Shown piece after piece: positions 17,289-25,468 of a stretch of 43,799 bases of DNA; the stretch's first letter is position 1, and the number at the start of each line of letters is the position of its first letter. Origin of the DNA: Spirochaetales bacterium (lineage in GTDB: Bacteria; Spirochaetota; Spirochaetia; Treponematales; Treponemataceae). Under the pieces are notes generated by a model. The model had not been told where the DNA came from and did no database searches. It saw only the letters and a program-made list of their open reading frames with translations. Location: positions 1 through 43,799 of the forward strand of contig QKDA01000094.1 in assembly GCA_003246765.1 (NCBI GenBank), written 5' to 3'. The position numbers and the translations under genes were made by a program.

Positions 17289-17590
17289 GATAACTCCATT
17301 ACGCAGCGGAGGGGAAAGCCGTTTTGACGGGCCGCCTCATGCACCTGCACGCAGCGGGTCGCCGCGATGTCGTGGGTATAGGTTCCCACGACCCCCCGGC
17401 CCTTCCGGTGCACGTCCTCCATGATGGCCCACGCGTCCTCGCTGCTTTTATGAAACACCGCCACGAGCACGGCTATCACGAATTCCTTCGTGGTGAAATC
17501 GTCGTTGAGGAGCACCACCCGAAACTGCTCGGGTTCCCGAAGTTCCTCTGAAACCCCGGTCTTGCTTTCCGTTCCGTTAATGAATTCCAT
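17285..17590 (-). CDS. clpS: ClpS adaptor (N-degron recognition)
   Basis: A 101-residue adaptor that delivers proteins with bulky N-terminal residues to ClpA. The pocket residues Asn29, Asp30 and His61 are present (LLNDDF and VHRKGRGVVGTY), as is Met57, the counterpart of E. coli Met62. The residue matching the gate Met40 of E. coli is Lys35 (TTKEFV). The C-terminal half contains the conserved DIAATRC segment. The start is ATG 17588-17590 with AAGG five bases upstream. It is first in the clpS-clpA-aat operon, overlapping clpA by 4 bases. Confidence 0.96.
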   Translation of the reverse strand: MEFINGTESKTGVSEELREPEQFRVVLLNDDFTTKEFVIAVLVAVFHKSSEDAWAIMEDVHRKGRGVVGTYTHDIAATRCVQVHEAARQNGFPLRCVMELS

Positions 17591-17598
17591 ACGCCTTA

Positions 17599-17627
17599 AA
17601 AATACTGCAAAACCCCCGGGTAAACAA
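17599..17627 (-). promoter_or_regulatory. Candidate promoter of clpS-clpA-aat
   Basis: TTGTTT (17622-17627), a 17-base spacer and TATTTT (17599-17604) on the minus strand lie just upstream of clpS. The hexamers match consensus at three and four positions. The predicted leader is very short (around 2-5 bases), so an alternative promoter further up cannot be excluded. Confidence 0.35.
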
Positions 17628-17675
17628 CAGCTTTATGCCTTGATGGAGGGGCGCTCCCCATGCCATTATGGGCCC

Positions 17676-18452
17676 ATGAAATCGGTCGTATCATGGAACG
17701 TTAACGGCATCCGCGCGGCGGAAAAAAAGGGCTTTCTCGAGTGGTTCGCCCGGGAACTTCCCGACGTGCTGTGTCTCCAGGAAACCAAGGCCCACAAGGG
17801 ACAGGTAAGTGCAGAACTGGCGGAGCCGGTCTTCGGGGAGCACCGCTACCGCTCATGGTGGAGTTCCGCCAAAAAGGCCGGATATTCGGGCACCGCCATC
17901 TACAGCCGCGTCGAGCCCGAAAGCGTGCGGACCCTCGGGGTGGACGAATTCGACGACGAGGGGCGGGTGGTTATCGCCCGGTTCCCCGAGGCGGACGTTA
18001 TCTCCGCCTATTTTCCCAACTCTCAGGAAGAGGGCGCGAGGCTCCCCTATAAGCTCGGTTTTTGCGCCGCCATACAGGCCGAATGCGACCGTATCGTGGC
18101 CGAGGGAAGGAACGTCATCCTCTGCGGCGACTACAACGTGGCCCACAAACCCATAGACCTCGCGAATCCCAAGAGCAACGAGAAAAATCCCGGCTACCTG
18201 CCGGAAGAGCGGGCCTGGATGGACGGTTTCACCGCCGCGGGCTACGTGGACACCTTCAGGGCCTTTTGCTCCGAGCCCGGCCGCTACACCTGGTGGAGCT
18301 ACCGCTTTCACGCGAGGGAGAAGAACGTCGGCTGGAGAATCGACTATACCTGCGTCAATCCCTCGTTCATGGAGAAGGTGCGTTCCTCCGAGATCCAGGC
18401 AGACGTCACCGGTTCAGACCATTGCCCCGTCAAGCTGACCTATGCGGATTAA
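17676..18452 (+). CDS. xth: Exodeoxyribonuclease III (AP endonuclease family)
   Basis: A 258-residue Mg-dependent DNA repair nuclease of the ExoIII/ExoA family, acting on abasic sites and 3' ends. It shows the N-terminal VSWNVNGIRA, metal ligand Glu36 in CLQETK, Asp152 and Asn154 in CGDYNVAH, and catalytic Asp248/His249 in GSDHCP. The frame is open further upstream, but MKSVVSWNVNGIRA aligns with the usual start. No Shine-Dalgarno site precedes this ATG, which lies within the palindrome ATGGGCCCAT. A TTGATG/CATTAT pair 18 bases apart just upstream could give a nearly leaderless mRNA. The 3' end overlaps the rhomboid gene by 11 bases. Confidence 0.95.
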   Translation: MKSVVSWNVNGIRAAEKKGFLEWFARELPDVLCLQETKAHKGQVSAELAEPVFGEHRYRSWWSSAKKAGYSGTAIYSRVEPESVRTLGVDEFDDEGRVVIARFPEADVISAYFPNSQEEGARLPYKLGFCAAIQAECDRIVAEGRNVILCGDYNVAHKPIDLANPKSNEKNPGYLPEERAWMDGFTAAGYVDTFRAFCSEPGRYTWWSYRFHAREKNVGWRIDYTCVNPSFMEKVRSSEIQADVTGSDHCPVKLTYAD

Positions 18453-19311
18453 GTACAACGCGCCCACGACCCTCACCTACGCCCTCGTCTGTTCCCTGGT
18501 GGTTTTTCTCGACACCTCCGTCCTGCACGGCCTTACCCGGGCGTTTTTTACCGTTCCCGACGCCCTGAGCTTCAACCTGCTTTCTCCCCTCGACTATCTT
18601 CGCCTCTTCACCCACATCGCGGGCCACGCCGACTGGAACCATCTCATCAACAACTTCGCGTACATACTCCTCCTCGGGCCCATGCTGGAGGAGACCTACG
18701 GGTCCGTCACCATGGCCCTGATGATCGTCGTGACGGGATTCGTAACGGGGGTGCTGAACGCGTGCTTCTTTCCCCATCCCCTTCTCGGCGCGTCGGGGGT
18801 GGTTTTCATGATGATCCTCCTCGCGTCCTTCGCGAACCACGGACACGACGACGTCCCCTTAACCTTCATCCTGGTGGTCATTCTCTATCTCGGCAGGGAA
18901 ATCCTCAACGCCTTCGGGGGCGACGATATCTCCCAATTCGCCCATTTAGCCGGAGGCCTCTGCGGAAGCCTCTTCGGTTTTTTTCAGCCTCCCCGAAGGT
19001 CCGGGGGAAAAGCCGGAATCCCGATCGCCCAAGGTCGGGCCGGCTCGCCACAGAGACCGGTTAGGGCCGCGGCTACGCGAACCCCCGGTGGAACCCCTAC
19101 GCCTCCGGCTGGCGGCGTAAGCAGGACGGCTTCGGGAACCAGGCCCCGCGCCGCCGACGGAGGAAGCCGCCCGGCCCCGGGCGCAAAGCCCCGCGCCGCG
19201 GACGGCGGATCCCGTACCCCCGGCGGCGGAAGCCGGGTGTCCGGCGGAGGGCGCCCCGCATCAGGAAAGGCCTCAGCCGCGAAGAGCCGGCGAAAACCCG
19301 GCGCTGATTGA
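18442..19311 (+). CDS. Rhomboid-family intramembrane serine protease with long basic tail
   Basis: A 289-residue protein. Residues 1-180 are a six-helix rhomboid core: the HxxxN motif (His67, Asn71), the catalytic Ser118 in GASG and the catalytic His168 in QFAHLAGG are all present, so it should be an active membrane protease. Residues about 183-289 form a low-complexity tail rich in Arg, Gly, Pro, Ala and Ser. It contains two near-copies of PRAADGGSR, encoded by a short GC-rich DNA repeat around 19143-19212. The tail is predicted cytoplasmic and disordered. Its 5' end overlaps xth by 11 bases, which suggests coupled translation. Substrates are unknown. Confidence 0.9.
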   Translation: MRIKYNAPTTLTYALVCSLVVFLDTSVLHGLTRAFFTVPDALSFNLLSPLDYLRLFTHIAGHADWNHLINNFAYILLLGPMLEETYGSVTMALMIVVTGFVTGVLNACFFPHPLLGASGVVFMMILLASFANHGHDDVPLTFILVVILYLGREILNAFGGDDISQFAHLAGGLCGSLFGFFQPPRRSGGKAGIPIAQGRAGSPQRPVRAAATRTPGGTPTPPAGGVSRTASGTRPRAADGGSRPAPGAKPRAADGGSRTPGGGSRVSGGGRPASGKASAAKSRRKPGAD

Positions 19312-19336
19312 TACCCGCGGGGCATTTTGGTATAGT
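19308..19336 (+). promoter_or_regulatory. Candidate promoter of prfA-prmC-rel
   Basis: TTGATA (19308-19313), a 17-base spacer and TATAGT (19331-19336) each match the housekeeping sigma consensus at five of six positions. The -35 box overlaps the rhomboid stop codon. Transcription would begin around 19343, leaving a leader of roughly 11 bases that begins at the GAGGGA ribosome site. Confidence 0.55.
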
Positions 19337-19353
19337 CATCCCGAGGGAACACC

Positions 19354-20424
19354 ATGCACGACCGACTCGAACGGCTCAAGGCGCGCTTTACGGAGCTTGA
19401 GACGGAAATACAAAACCCGGACCTCGCCCGCGATCCCGCGCGGTACAAGGACACCATGCGCGAGCATGCCTACCTAAGCGATCTCATGGAGGAATATGCC
19501 AATCTCCGCCGGATCGAGGAGGGCATTCGCGACGCCCGGTCGCTGGCCCAAGATTCCGACGATCCCGATATGAGGGATATGGCCCGGGAAGAGCTCCGGG
19601 AACTGGAAGAGGAACTACCCAAGAGCGAGGAACGCATCAAGTTCCTTCTTATTCCGCCGGATCCCCTGGAAGAGAAAAACATAATCATGGAAATTCGCGG
19701 GGGAACGGGAGGTGAGGAAGCGGCCCTTTTCGCCTCGGATCTTTTCCGCATGTACACCCGCTTTGCCGAAACGAAGGGATGGAAATACGAGATTCTCTCC
19801 TCCAACGAAACCGGCCTCGGGGGCTACAAGGAAATCACCTTCTCCATTTCGGGCAAATACGTGTACGGGAGCCTCCGCTACGAGTCGGGAGTCCACAGGG
19901 TTCAGCGGGTCCCCGCGACGGAGGCTTCCGGGCGCATACATACCAGCGCCGTTACCGTGGCGGTACTCCCGGAAGCGGAAGAAACCGAGATAGTCATCCG
20001 CCAGGAAGACCTTCGAATCGACGTGATGCGGGCGGGGGGCCCTGGCGGTCAGTGCGTCAACACCACGGATTCCGCGGTCAGGCTCACCCACATCCCCACG
20101 GGACTGGTGGTTATTTGCCAGGACGAGAAAAGCCAAATCAAGAACAAGGCCAAGGCCATGAGGGTGCTTCGAACCCGCCTTTTCGAGATGGAAGAGGAAA
20201 AGAGAAACGCCGAGCGCGCGGCGGACCGCAAGAGCCAGGTCGGTTCGGGAGACCGTTCCGAGCGTATCCGGACCTATAACTTCCCCCAAAACCGGCTCAC
20301 GGACCACAGAATCAACCTTACCCTCTATAAACTCGATCTCGTGATGCAGGGCGACCTGACGGAGCTCTTCGAGGCCCTGGCCATGTCCGCCAGGGAAGAA
20401 CAGCTCAAGGCCCAGGCGGGCTAG
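19354..20424 (+). CDS. prfA: Peptide chain release factor 1
   Basis: A 356-residue class I release factor reading UAA and UAG. The tripeptide anticodon PAT is at residues 187-189 (PxT type, hence RF1 rather than RF2). The catalytic GGQ loop is at 231-233, written GPGGQCVN where many RF1 proteins have GAGGQHVN. Length is typical and there is no frameshift site of the RF2 type. The gene starts with GAGGGA about five bases before ATG 19354. It is followed 12 bases later by prmC, which methylates the GGQ glutamine, and then by rel. Confidence 0.98.
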   Translation: MHDRLERLKARFTELETEIQNPDLARDPARYKDTMREHAYLSDLMEEYANLRRIEEGIRDARSLAQDSDDPDMRDMAREELRELEEELPKSEERIKFLLIPPDPLEEKNIIMEIRGGTGGEEAALFASDLFRMYTRFAETKGWKYEILSSNETGLGGYKEITFSISGKYVYGSLRYESGVHRVQRVPATEASGRIHTSAVTVAVLPEAEETEIVIRQEDLRIDVMRAGGPGGQCVNTTDSAVRLTHIPTGLVVICQDEKSQIKNKAKAMRVLRTRLFEMEEEKRNAERAADRKSQVGSGDRSERIRTYNFPQNRLTDHRINLTLYKLDLVMQGDLTELFEALAMSAREEQLKAQAG

Positions 20425-20436
20425 GGAGGCGCGAAG

Positions 20437-21327
20437 ATGACCGTCGCCGAAGCCCGCGCGATCGCACTCCGCCGCCTCACGGGCCCGGAAGTCCCCGCGC
20501 CGGTCAGATCGGGGACGCCCGCCCTGGACGCCGACCTCATCCTCTCCCACAGGCTGGGCATGGCCAGGTCAAGCCTCATGGCCCATCCCGAAACGGAACT
20601 CCCCGACGGGGAATCCTTTTTCTCCGACATCGACCGGCGCGCCGCGGGACTTCCCGTGGCCTACATCGTCGGAAGCCGGGAATTCTGGGGGCTGCCCTTT
20701 ACGGTCACCCCCGCCGTGCTCATTCCCAAGAACGACACGGAAACCCTCGTGGAAACCGCCTTGGCCCGGCTCGCCGAACTCGGCAAGGACTCGCCCCTCA
20801 TTCTCGACGTCTGTACCGGTTCGGGTTGCGTCGCCGTTTCCGTGGCGAGGGAACTCGGGAACGCGCGGCTTGGAGCCACGGACATTTCCAGGGAAGCCTT
20901 GGCGGTGGCGGAAACCAACCGGGACCGGCTTCTCGGCGACGACCGACTGCGCTTTCTTTCCGGCGATCTCCGCTCCTCTCTCCCCTCCCCCGCCGATTTC
21001 GGCTTCGAGGGCGCAAACTGGGACCTCATCGTGTCAAATCCGCCCTACGTTCCCAGCGCGGTAGTCCCCACCCTACTCTCCGACGGCCGCTCGGAACCCG
21101 CGTTGGCCCTCGACGGAGGAAAGGACGGCCTTGACCTGGTCAAAGCCCTGGCGAAAGGAGCCTTACCGGTCCTCGCGGAAGGGGGCATCCTTCTCGTGGA
21201 AACGGGGGAATACAATGCCCGATCCGCTGCGGGCTTTCTCGGCGCTTCGGGATACGGTAACGTCGCGGTACACCCCGATCTAGCGGGAACCGACAGGGTC
21301 GTAGAAGGGAGGAAACCCCATGGATGA
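20437..21327 (+). CDS. prmC: Release factor glutamine N5-methyltransferase
   Basis: A 296-residue SAM-dependent methyltransferase (HemK/PrmC) that modifies the GGQ glutamine of release factors. It has the N-terminal helical substrate-binding region, the connecting hairpin with TPAVLIPKNDTETLVE, SAM motif I DVCTGSGCVAVSVA (residues 124-137) and the catalytic NPPY at 201-204. The usual IPRPETE reads IPKNDTE here, a mild variation. A GGAGG site precedes the ATG. The 3' end overlaps the rel start by 8 bases. Confidence 0.97.
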   Translation: MTVAEARAIALRRLTGPEVPAPVRSGTPALDADLILSHRLGMARSSLMAHPETELPDGESFFSDIDRRAAGLPVAYIVGSREFWGLPFTVTPAVLIPKNDTETLVETALARLAELGKDSPLILDVCTGSGCVAVSVARELGNARLGATDISREALAVAETNRDRLLGDDRLRFLSGDLRSSLPSPADFGFEGANWDLIVSNPPYVPSAVVPTLLSDGRSEPALALDGGKDGLDLVKALAKGALPVLAEGGILLVETGEYNARSAAGFLGASGYGNVAVHPDLAGTDRVVEGRKPHG

Positions 21328-23110
21328 ACGACTGGACGCCCTCTTCGCGGACTACCCGCGGTTTGAGGAAAGCGAAAGAGACCTCATCTCCCGCGCCTGG
21401 GAATTCATGGCCGAGCGAAAGGGAAACGATACCCGTGCGGGGGGCGAACCCTTCATGGAACACCCCCTGCGCATCGCCCGAATCCTGGCGGAGCTCGACC
21501 TTGACGCGGAGAGCATCGCCTGCACCTTCCTCCACGGCACCCTTGACGAGCTCGGAATCGGCCTGGAAGAAATCACCGAGCGCTTCGGTCCCGCCGTGGC
21601 CGCCCTAGTGAGCGGGACCTCAAGGGTTTCCGCCCTGAAAACCGCCAACAAGACCCTCCACGGGGCCGAGTCGGTCAGGCGCATGTTTTTCGCCCTCGTG
21701 GGAGACCTCCGAATCGTCATAATACGCCTGGCGGACCGGCTCGACCGGATGCGTCATCTCAAGGGCTATCCCGAGGAAACCCGAAAGGCCATTGCCCAAG
21801 AAACCATCGACATATGGGCCCCCCTGGCGAACAGGCTCGGTATCTCGTCCATCAAGGACGAACTCGAGGACTTGAGCCTCAAGTACATCAATCGGGAAGC
21901 CTTCGACCATATCAAGGCCATCGTGGCGGCAAAGAAGGGCGAACGGGCGGGCTACCTGGAGCGGGCGGAGGGGGAAATACTCGAGGCTGCGCGCCGCGCG
22001 GGCCTCCGGGTTACCGTCAAGACCCGGGCAAAGCATTTCTGGTCCATATACCAGAAAATGAAAAAGAGGAACAAGGCGGCGGACGAACTGTACGACCTAT
22101 TGGCCATGCGGATTATCTGCGGCACGCCTAACGAGTGCTATACGGTCCTTGGACTCGTGCATACCATTTGGAAACCCCTGGAAGGCCGCTTTAAGGACTA
22201 CGTGGCCATGCCCAAAGCGAACGGCTACCAGAGTCTCCATACCACGGTCATGTGCGAGGGAGGAAAGCCCCTGGAAATCCAGATCCGTACGAAGGAAATG
22301 CACCTGGTAGCGGAAAACGGCGTCGCGAGCCACTGGCTGTACAAGCGGGGCACGAACAGGGAGGCCCTCGGGGAGGAGCATCTCTCCGTAATAAACCGGC
22401 TGCGGGAGGCCTCGACGGAACAGTTCAGCGACGAGGACTTCCTCGAGCGGATCCGGTCCGAGATACTCGGGGCGTCGATCTACGTTTTTACCCCCAAGGG
22501 AGACATCATCGAGCTTCCCGCGGGCTCCACGGCGATCGACTTCGCCTACGCCATCCATACCGCGGTGGGCGAGAAAATCGTGGGGGCCAAGGCGGACGGG
22601 ACCATCATTCCCCTTTCGCAGGCCCTTAAGAATACCCAGGTGGTGGAGGTCATCACCCATCCCCAGGCCCATCCCACGGCCAACCAGTACAACAATGCCC
22701 ACACCGCCCGGGCTCGCCAAAAGATACGGGCGTGGCTTCAGGAAAACGAGCCCGCCAGCGGTTTCGAGAAGAAGTCTGCCCACGAGGGAGGCGCGAATAC
22801 CTCGCCCCACACGGGCTTAAGCCACCATAAGGGGACGGGCCCCCAGCCGGCGGAGGGGGAGCGGTCCTTCGACGCGGCGGTCCTAAAGATTCGCGTCGGG
22901 GACACTACCAATTTTCTCCTCAAATTCGCGGCCTGCTGTTCCCCGGTCCCCCCGGATCCCATTGTCGGCTACATATCCCGAGGGAGGGGCATTATCATCC
23001 ACCGGGAGGAATGCCCCAACCTGGCGCGGATCCCGGAGATAGAAAACAGGGGCATTAGGGTAGAGTGGGAAGTGCCTAAAGAGGATAAAGAAAAGCGCAA
23101 AAAGAAATGA
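21320..23110 (+). CDS. rel: RelA/SpoT-family (p)ppGpp enzyme, hydrolase site degenerate, no ACT domain
   Basis: A 596-residue long-RSH protein. The HD-domain region (residues 25-185) keeps His48 and His72. However, the metal-binding Asp after the second His is Gly73 (LHGTLDE instead of LHDVVED), and the Asn of the RLHNM motif is Arg143 (RLDRM). The hydrolase is therefore probably inactive. The synthetase (about 215-345) looks intact: DLLAMR, RFKD at 290-293, NGYQSLHTT at 301-309 and EIQIRTKEMH. TGS covers about 393-455, followed by a zinc-finger-like CCSPVPPD/HREECPNL segment. The protein then ends in a Lys/Glu-rich tail, about 100 residues before the usual ACT domain would end. The start is ATG 21320 after GGAGG, overlapping prmC. 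Confidence 0.95.
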   Translation: MDERLDALFADYPRFEESERDLISRAWEFMAERKGNDTRAGGEPFMEHPLRIARILAELDLDAESIACTFLHGTLDELGIGLEEITERFGPAVAALVSGTSRVSALKTANKTLHGAESVRRMFFALVGDLRIVIIRLADRLDRMRHLKGYPEETRKAIAQETIDIWAPLANRLGISSIKDELEDLSLKYINREAFDHIKAIVAAKKGERAGYLERAEGEILEAARRAGLRVTVKTRAKHFWSIYQKMKKRNKAADELYDLLAMRIICGTPNECYTVLGLVHTIWKPLEGRFKDYVAMPKANGYQSLHTTVMCEGGKPLEIQIRTKEMHLVAENGVASHWLYKRGTNREALGEEHLSVINRLREASTEQFSDEDFLERIRSEILGASIYVFTPKGDIIELPAGSTAIDFAYAIHTAVGEKIVGAKADGTIIPLSQALKNTQVVEVITHPQAHPTANQYNNAHTARARQKIRAWLQENEPASGFEKKSAHEGGANTSPHTGLSHHKGTGPQPAEGERSFDAAVLKIRVGDTTNFLLKFAACCSPVPPDPIVGYISRGRGIIIHREECPNLARIPEIENRGIRVEWEVPKEDKEKRKKK

Positions 23111-23114
23111 ATAA

Positions 23115-23135
23115 GCCCCCGGGTCATCCGGGGGC
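23115..23135. terminator. Hairpin between rel and the convergent CBS gene
   Basis: A perfect 8-base GC stem (GCCCCCGG / CCGGGGGC) with a 5-base loop lies 5 bases after the rel stop codon, between two convergent genes. It lacks a T run on either strand, so termination strength is uncertain. The position fits a shared 3' end. Confidence 0.6.
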
Positions 23136-23159
23136 CAATCGGCGGACGCGGCGAGAGCG

Positions 23160-23798
23160 CTACCGAATATCCTCTATCTTGATGGCATAGGGCTTCACCG
23201 CCGCCAGGAGTTCCTCCCGGGCCACGTTGGCAACCTTCAGGATGCAAGTTTTATTGGATACGTCCTCGCCGTCGCTGATCACCAGTGCGATTATGTCGCC
23301 GCCCTTTTCCATGACCGCGTGGGTTATGTTATGGAGCTCCCCCCGCTGCTCCGGCACGAGCATCGTGAGCCTGACCCCTTCCTGCCGGGCCCCGAATAGC
23401 TCGATGAAGATGCGGAAAATATCCCCGTCAGAAATGATCCCCACCAACAGCCCGGAACGCATGACCGGCAGGGCGCTGATATGGTGGTCGTCCATGATCC
23501 GGGCCGCTTCCTCTATTACCGTATCCTCGGTAACGGTAATCACCGACCGTTCCATCACCTGCTCAACCTTAAGCTTTGAGAGAAGGAATCCCATCTCGTA
23601 GATGTCGAGGGTGGTCGCCACCGAGGGACTCGCGTTTACCAGGTCCCATTCGGTCACGATTCCCACGAGGCGGTTCTCGCGGTCCAGCACGGGAAGCCGG
23701 CCTACCTTCTCTTTCTTGATGAGCGCCCGGGCGTCGGGCACGGACATGTCGGGGTGCACAAAAAGCGGGTTACGGGTCATGACATCGGCTACGATCAT
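23160..23798 (-). CDS. CBS-CBS-ACT domain protein (AcuB-like)
   Basis: A 212-residue cytoplasmic protein with two CBS domains (about residues 1-60 and 78-135) and a C-terminal ACT-like domain (about 140-212). This is the layout of AcuB-type proteins. CBS pairs bind adenine nucleotides and ACT domains bind amino acids or similar ligands, so it is probably a ligand-sensing regulator; the partner is unknown. Motifs seen are VADVMTRNPLFV, GRLPVLDRENRLVGIVTEWDL and its second copy ISALPVMRSGLLVGIISDGDIF. GGAGG lies 8 bases before the ATG. It is a single gene between rel and the liv operon. Confidence 0.88.
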   Translation of the reverse strand: MIVADVMTRNPLFVHPDMSVPDARALIKKEKVGRLPVLDRENRLVGIVTEWDLVNASPSVATTLDIYEMGFLLSKLKVEQVMERSVITVTEDTVIEEAARIMDDHHISALPVMRSGLLVGIISDGDIFRIFIELFGARQEGVRLTMLVPEQRGELHNITHAVMEKGGDIIALVISDGEDVSNKTCILKVANVAREELLAAVKPYAIKIEDIR

Positions 23799-23831
23799 GA
23801 AAGAAGCCTCCTTGGAAAGTCTCTTACCATG

Positions 23832-23837
23832 ATTATA
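23832..23837 (-). promoter_or_regulatory. Candidate -10 box for the CBS gene
   Basis: A perfect TATAAT on the minus strand sits 33 bases upstream of the CBS protein ATG. No good -35 hexamer is found at the normal distance, so an activator or an extended contact would be needed. Confidence 0.35.
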
Positions 23838-23870
23838 CTACAGCTTTCCCGCCGGCGCGAGCGAAGTAAC

Positions 23871-23892
23871 CCGCGGGGATTACGGCCCGCGG
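23871..23892 (-). terminator. Hairpin downstream of the liv operon
   Basis: CCGCGGG and CCCGCGG form a perfect 7-base stem around an 8-base loop, about 75 bases past the livF stop. There is no T run, so this is only a possible end point for the liv transcript. Confidence 0.35.
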
Positions 23893-23967
23893 CGTGATAG
23901 CACCCCGCGCCCTGGCAGCGGCGGCGGACCCCGCGTATCCCGGCGAAATGCCGACTTAGGGTTTCCG

Positions 23968-24681
23968 TTAAATACCCAGGTAAGCCTTCCGGACTTCCTC
24001 GTTGGCCAGGAGGTTTTCCGCCGTGTCTTCCATCTTGATCCTTCCGTTCTGGAGCACGAAGCCCTTGTCGGCGATCTTGAGGGCCATATGGGCGTTCTGC
24101 TCCACCAGGAAGATCGTGGTTTTCCTCTCCTCGTTGATCTTCTTAATGATCTCGAAGATGTGCTGGACGAAAATTGGCGCGAGCCCGAGGGAAGGCTCGT
24201 CCAGGAGGAGGATCCGGGGCCGCTGCATGAGGGCCCGGGAAATGGCGAGCATCTGCTGCTCCCCTCCCGAGAGAGTGCCCCCGGGCTGATGCCTCCGCTC
24301 GGCGAGCCGAGGGAAGAGGGTGAAAACCTCTTCCAAATCCCGCTTTATTCCGTCCTTGTCCTTCCGCAAAAAGGCTCCCATGTCCAGGTTTTCCGTAACC
24401 GTCAGCTGGGGGAAAATACGCCTGCCCTCGGGCACCTGGGCGATACCCCGCTCCACGATGAGGTTCGGCCCTAAACGGGTTATGTCCTCTCCGTCAAGGG
24501 TTACCGTTCCCGACCGCACCGGGGTAATGCCGCAAATGGACATGAGGGTGGTGGTCTTGCCCGCGCCGTTCGCCCCGATAAGGGTCACGATCTCGCCCTC
24601 TTCAACGCTGAGCGAAATCCCGTGCAGGGCCTGTATATTGCCGTAAAAAGTGCTTATGCCTTCAATGCTTAAGAGCGCCAT
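23968..24681 (-). CDS. livF: Branched-chain amino acid ABC transporter ATP-binding protein LivF
   Basis: A 237-residue ATPase with Walker A GANGAGKTT, signature LSGGEQQMLAISRAL and Walker B ILLLDEPSLGL, plus the family-typical start ISTFYGNIQALHGISL. It pairs with LivG to energise uptake through LivHM. A TTG at 24693 would give four more residues, but the ATG at 24681 has GGAG six bases upstream inside the livG end, so it is preferred. It lies one base after the livG stop and is last in the operon. Confidence 0.96.
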   Translation of the reverse strand: MALLSIEGISTFYGNIQALHGISLSVEEGEIVTLIGANGAGKTTTLMSICGITPVRSGTVTLDGEDITRLGPNLIVERGIAQVPEGRRIFPQLTVTENLDMGAFLRKDKDGIKRDLEEVFTLFPRLAERRHQPGGTLSGGEQQMLAISRALMQRPRILLLDEPSLGLAPIFVQHIFEIIKKINEERKTTIFLVEQNAHMALKIADKGFVLQNGRIKMEDTAENLLANEEVRKAYLGI

Positions 24682-24682
24682 C

Positions 24683-25468
24683 TCATTCTCCAAGGTAGGC
24701 CTTGATGACCTCGGGATTCCCCTTTATGTCGGAAGGATTCCCGTCGGCGATCATTCGCCCGTAATCGAGCACGTAGATGCGCTCGGAAACGTTCATAACC
24801 AAACTCATGTCATGCTCGATGAGGAGGATAGACACGCCCATCTCGCCGTTGATCATATGAAGGGTTTCTTCCAGTTCCTTCGTCTCGTGGGGATTCATTC
24901 CCGCCGCGGGCTCGTCCAGAAGCAGGAGGAAGGGATTCGTGGCCAGGGCCCGCGCGATTTCCAGGCGCCGTTGGGCCCCGTAGGGCAGGTTACGGGCCGC
25001 CTCGTTAACGAAACCGTGAAGGTTCATCCTCTTGAGGATCCCGTAGCTGTCCTCAATAACCTGCCGTTCCTCGGCCCTCGTGCCAGGGTCCCGGAGAATA
25101 GAGCGGAAAACCCCCGCCTTGAGGGAATTATGGCGGGCTATCATCACGTTCTCGAGAACGCTCATGTTCCCGAAAAGCCGGATATTCTGGAAGGTGCGCG
25201 CGAGGCCCTTGCGGTTAATCACGTTGGGCTTCAGCCCCTGAATTTGCTCGGGCTTGGCCCCGCCCCTGGTAATGCTCACAGAGCCTGCGGTTGGCTTGTA
25301 AACCCCGGTGATGCAGTTGAAAATGGTAGTCTTGCCCGCTCCGTTAGGGCCGATGAGGGCGGTAATCTCCCCCTTTCGCACGCTCATGGAGGCGTTATCT
25401 ATGGCACGCAAGCCCCCAAAAACCATCGAAAGACCGTCCAGGGTGAGGATATTCTCTTTCTCGCTCAT
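24683..25468 (-). CDS. livG: Branched-chain amino acid ABC transporter ATP-binding protein LivG
   Basis: A 261-residue ATPase with Walker A GPNGAGKTT, the LivG-type signature LPYGAQRRLEIARAL, Walker B LLLLDEPAAGMNP and the C-terminal LivG extension VLDYGRMIADGNPSDIKGNPEVIKAYLGE. GGAGG precedes the ATG. It overlaps the livM end by 4 bases and is followed directly by livF. Confidence 0.97.
   Translation of the reverse strand: MSEKENILTLDGLSMVFGGLRAIDNASMSVRKGEITALIGPNGAGKTTIFNCITGVYKPTAGSVSITRGGAKPEQIQGLKPNVINRKGLARTFQNIRLFGNMSVLENVMIARHNSLKAGVFRSILRDPGTRAEERQVIEDSYGILKRMNLHGFVNEAARNLPYGAQRRLEIARALATNPFLLLLDEPAAGMNPHETKELEETLHMINGEMGVSILLIEHDMSLVMNVSERIYVLDYGRMIADGNPSDIKGNPEVIKAYLGE

Noticed and set aside
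17490-17675. N-terminal extension of the exodeoxyribonuclease III frame
   Set aside because: It would overlap clpS and its promoter, and the family start motif is at 17676.
23799-23967. Possible small gene or RNA between the CBS gene and livF
   Set aside because: Only a -10-like box and one GC hairpin are present; no reading frame with a ribosome site was found.
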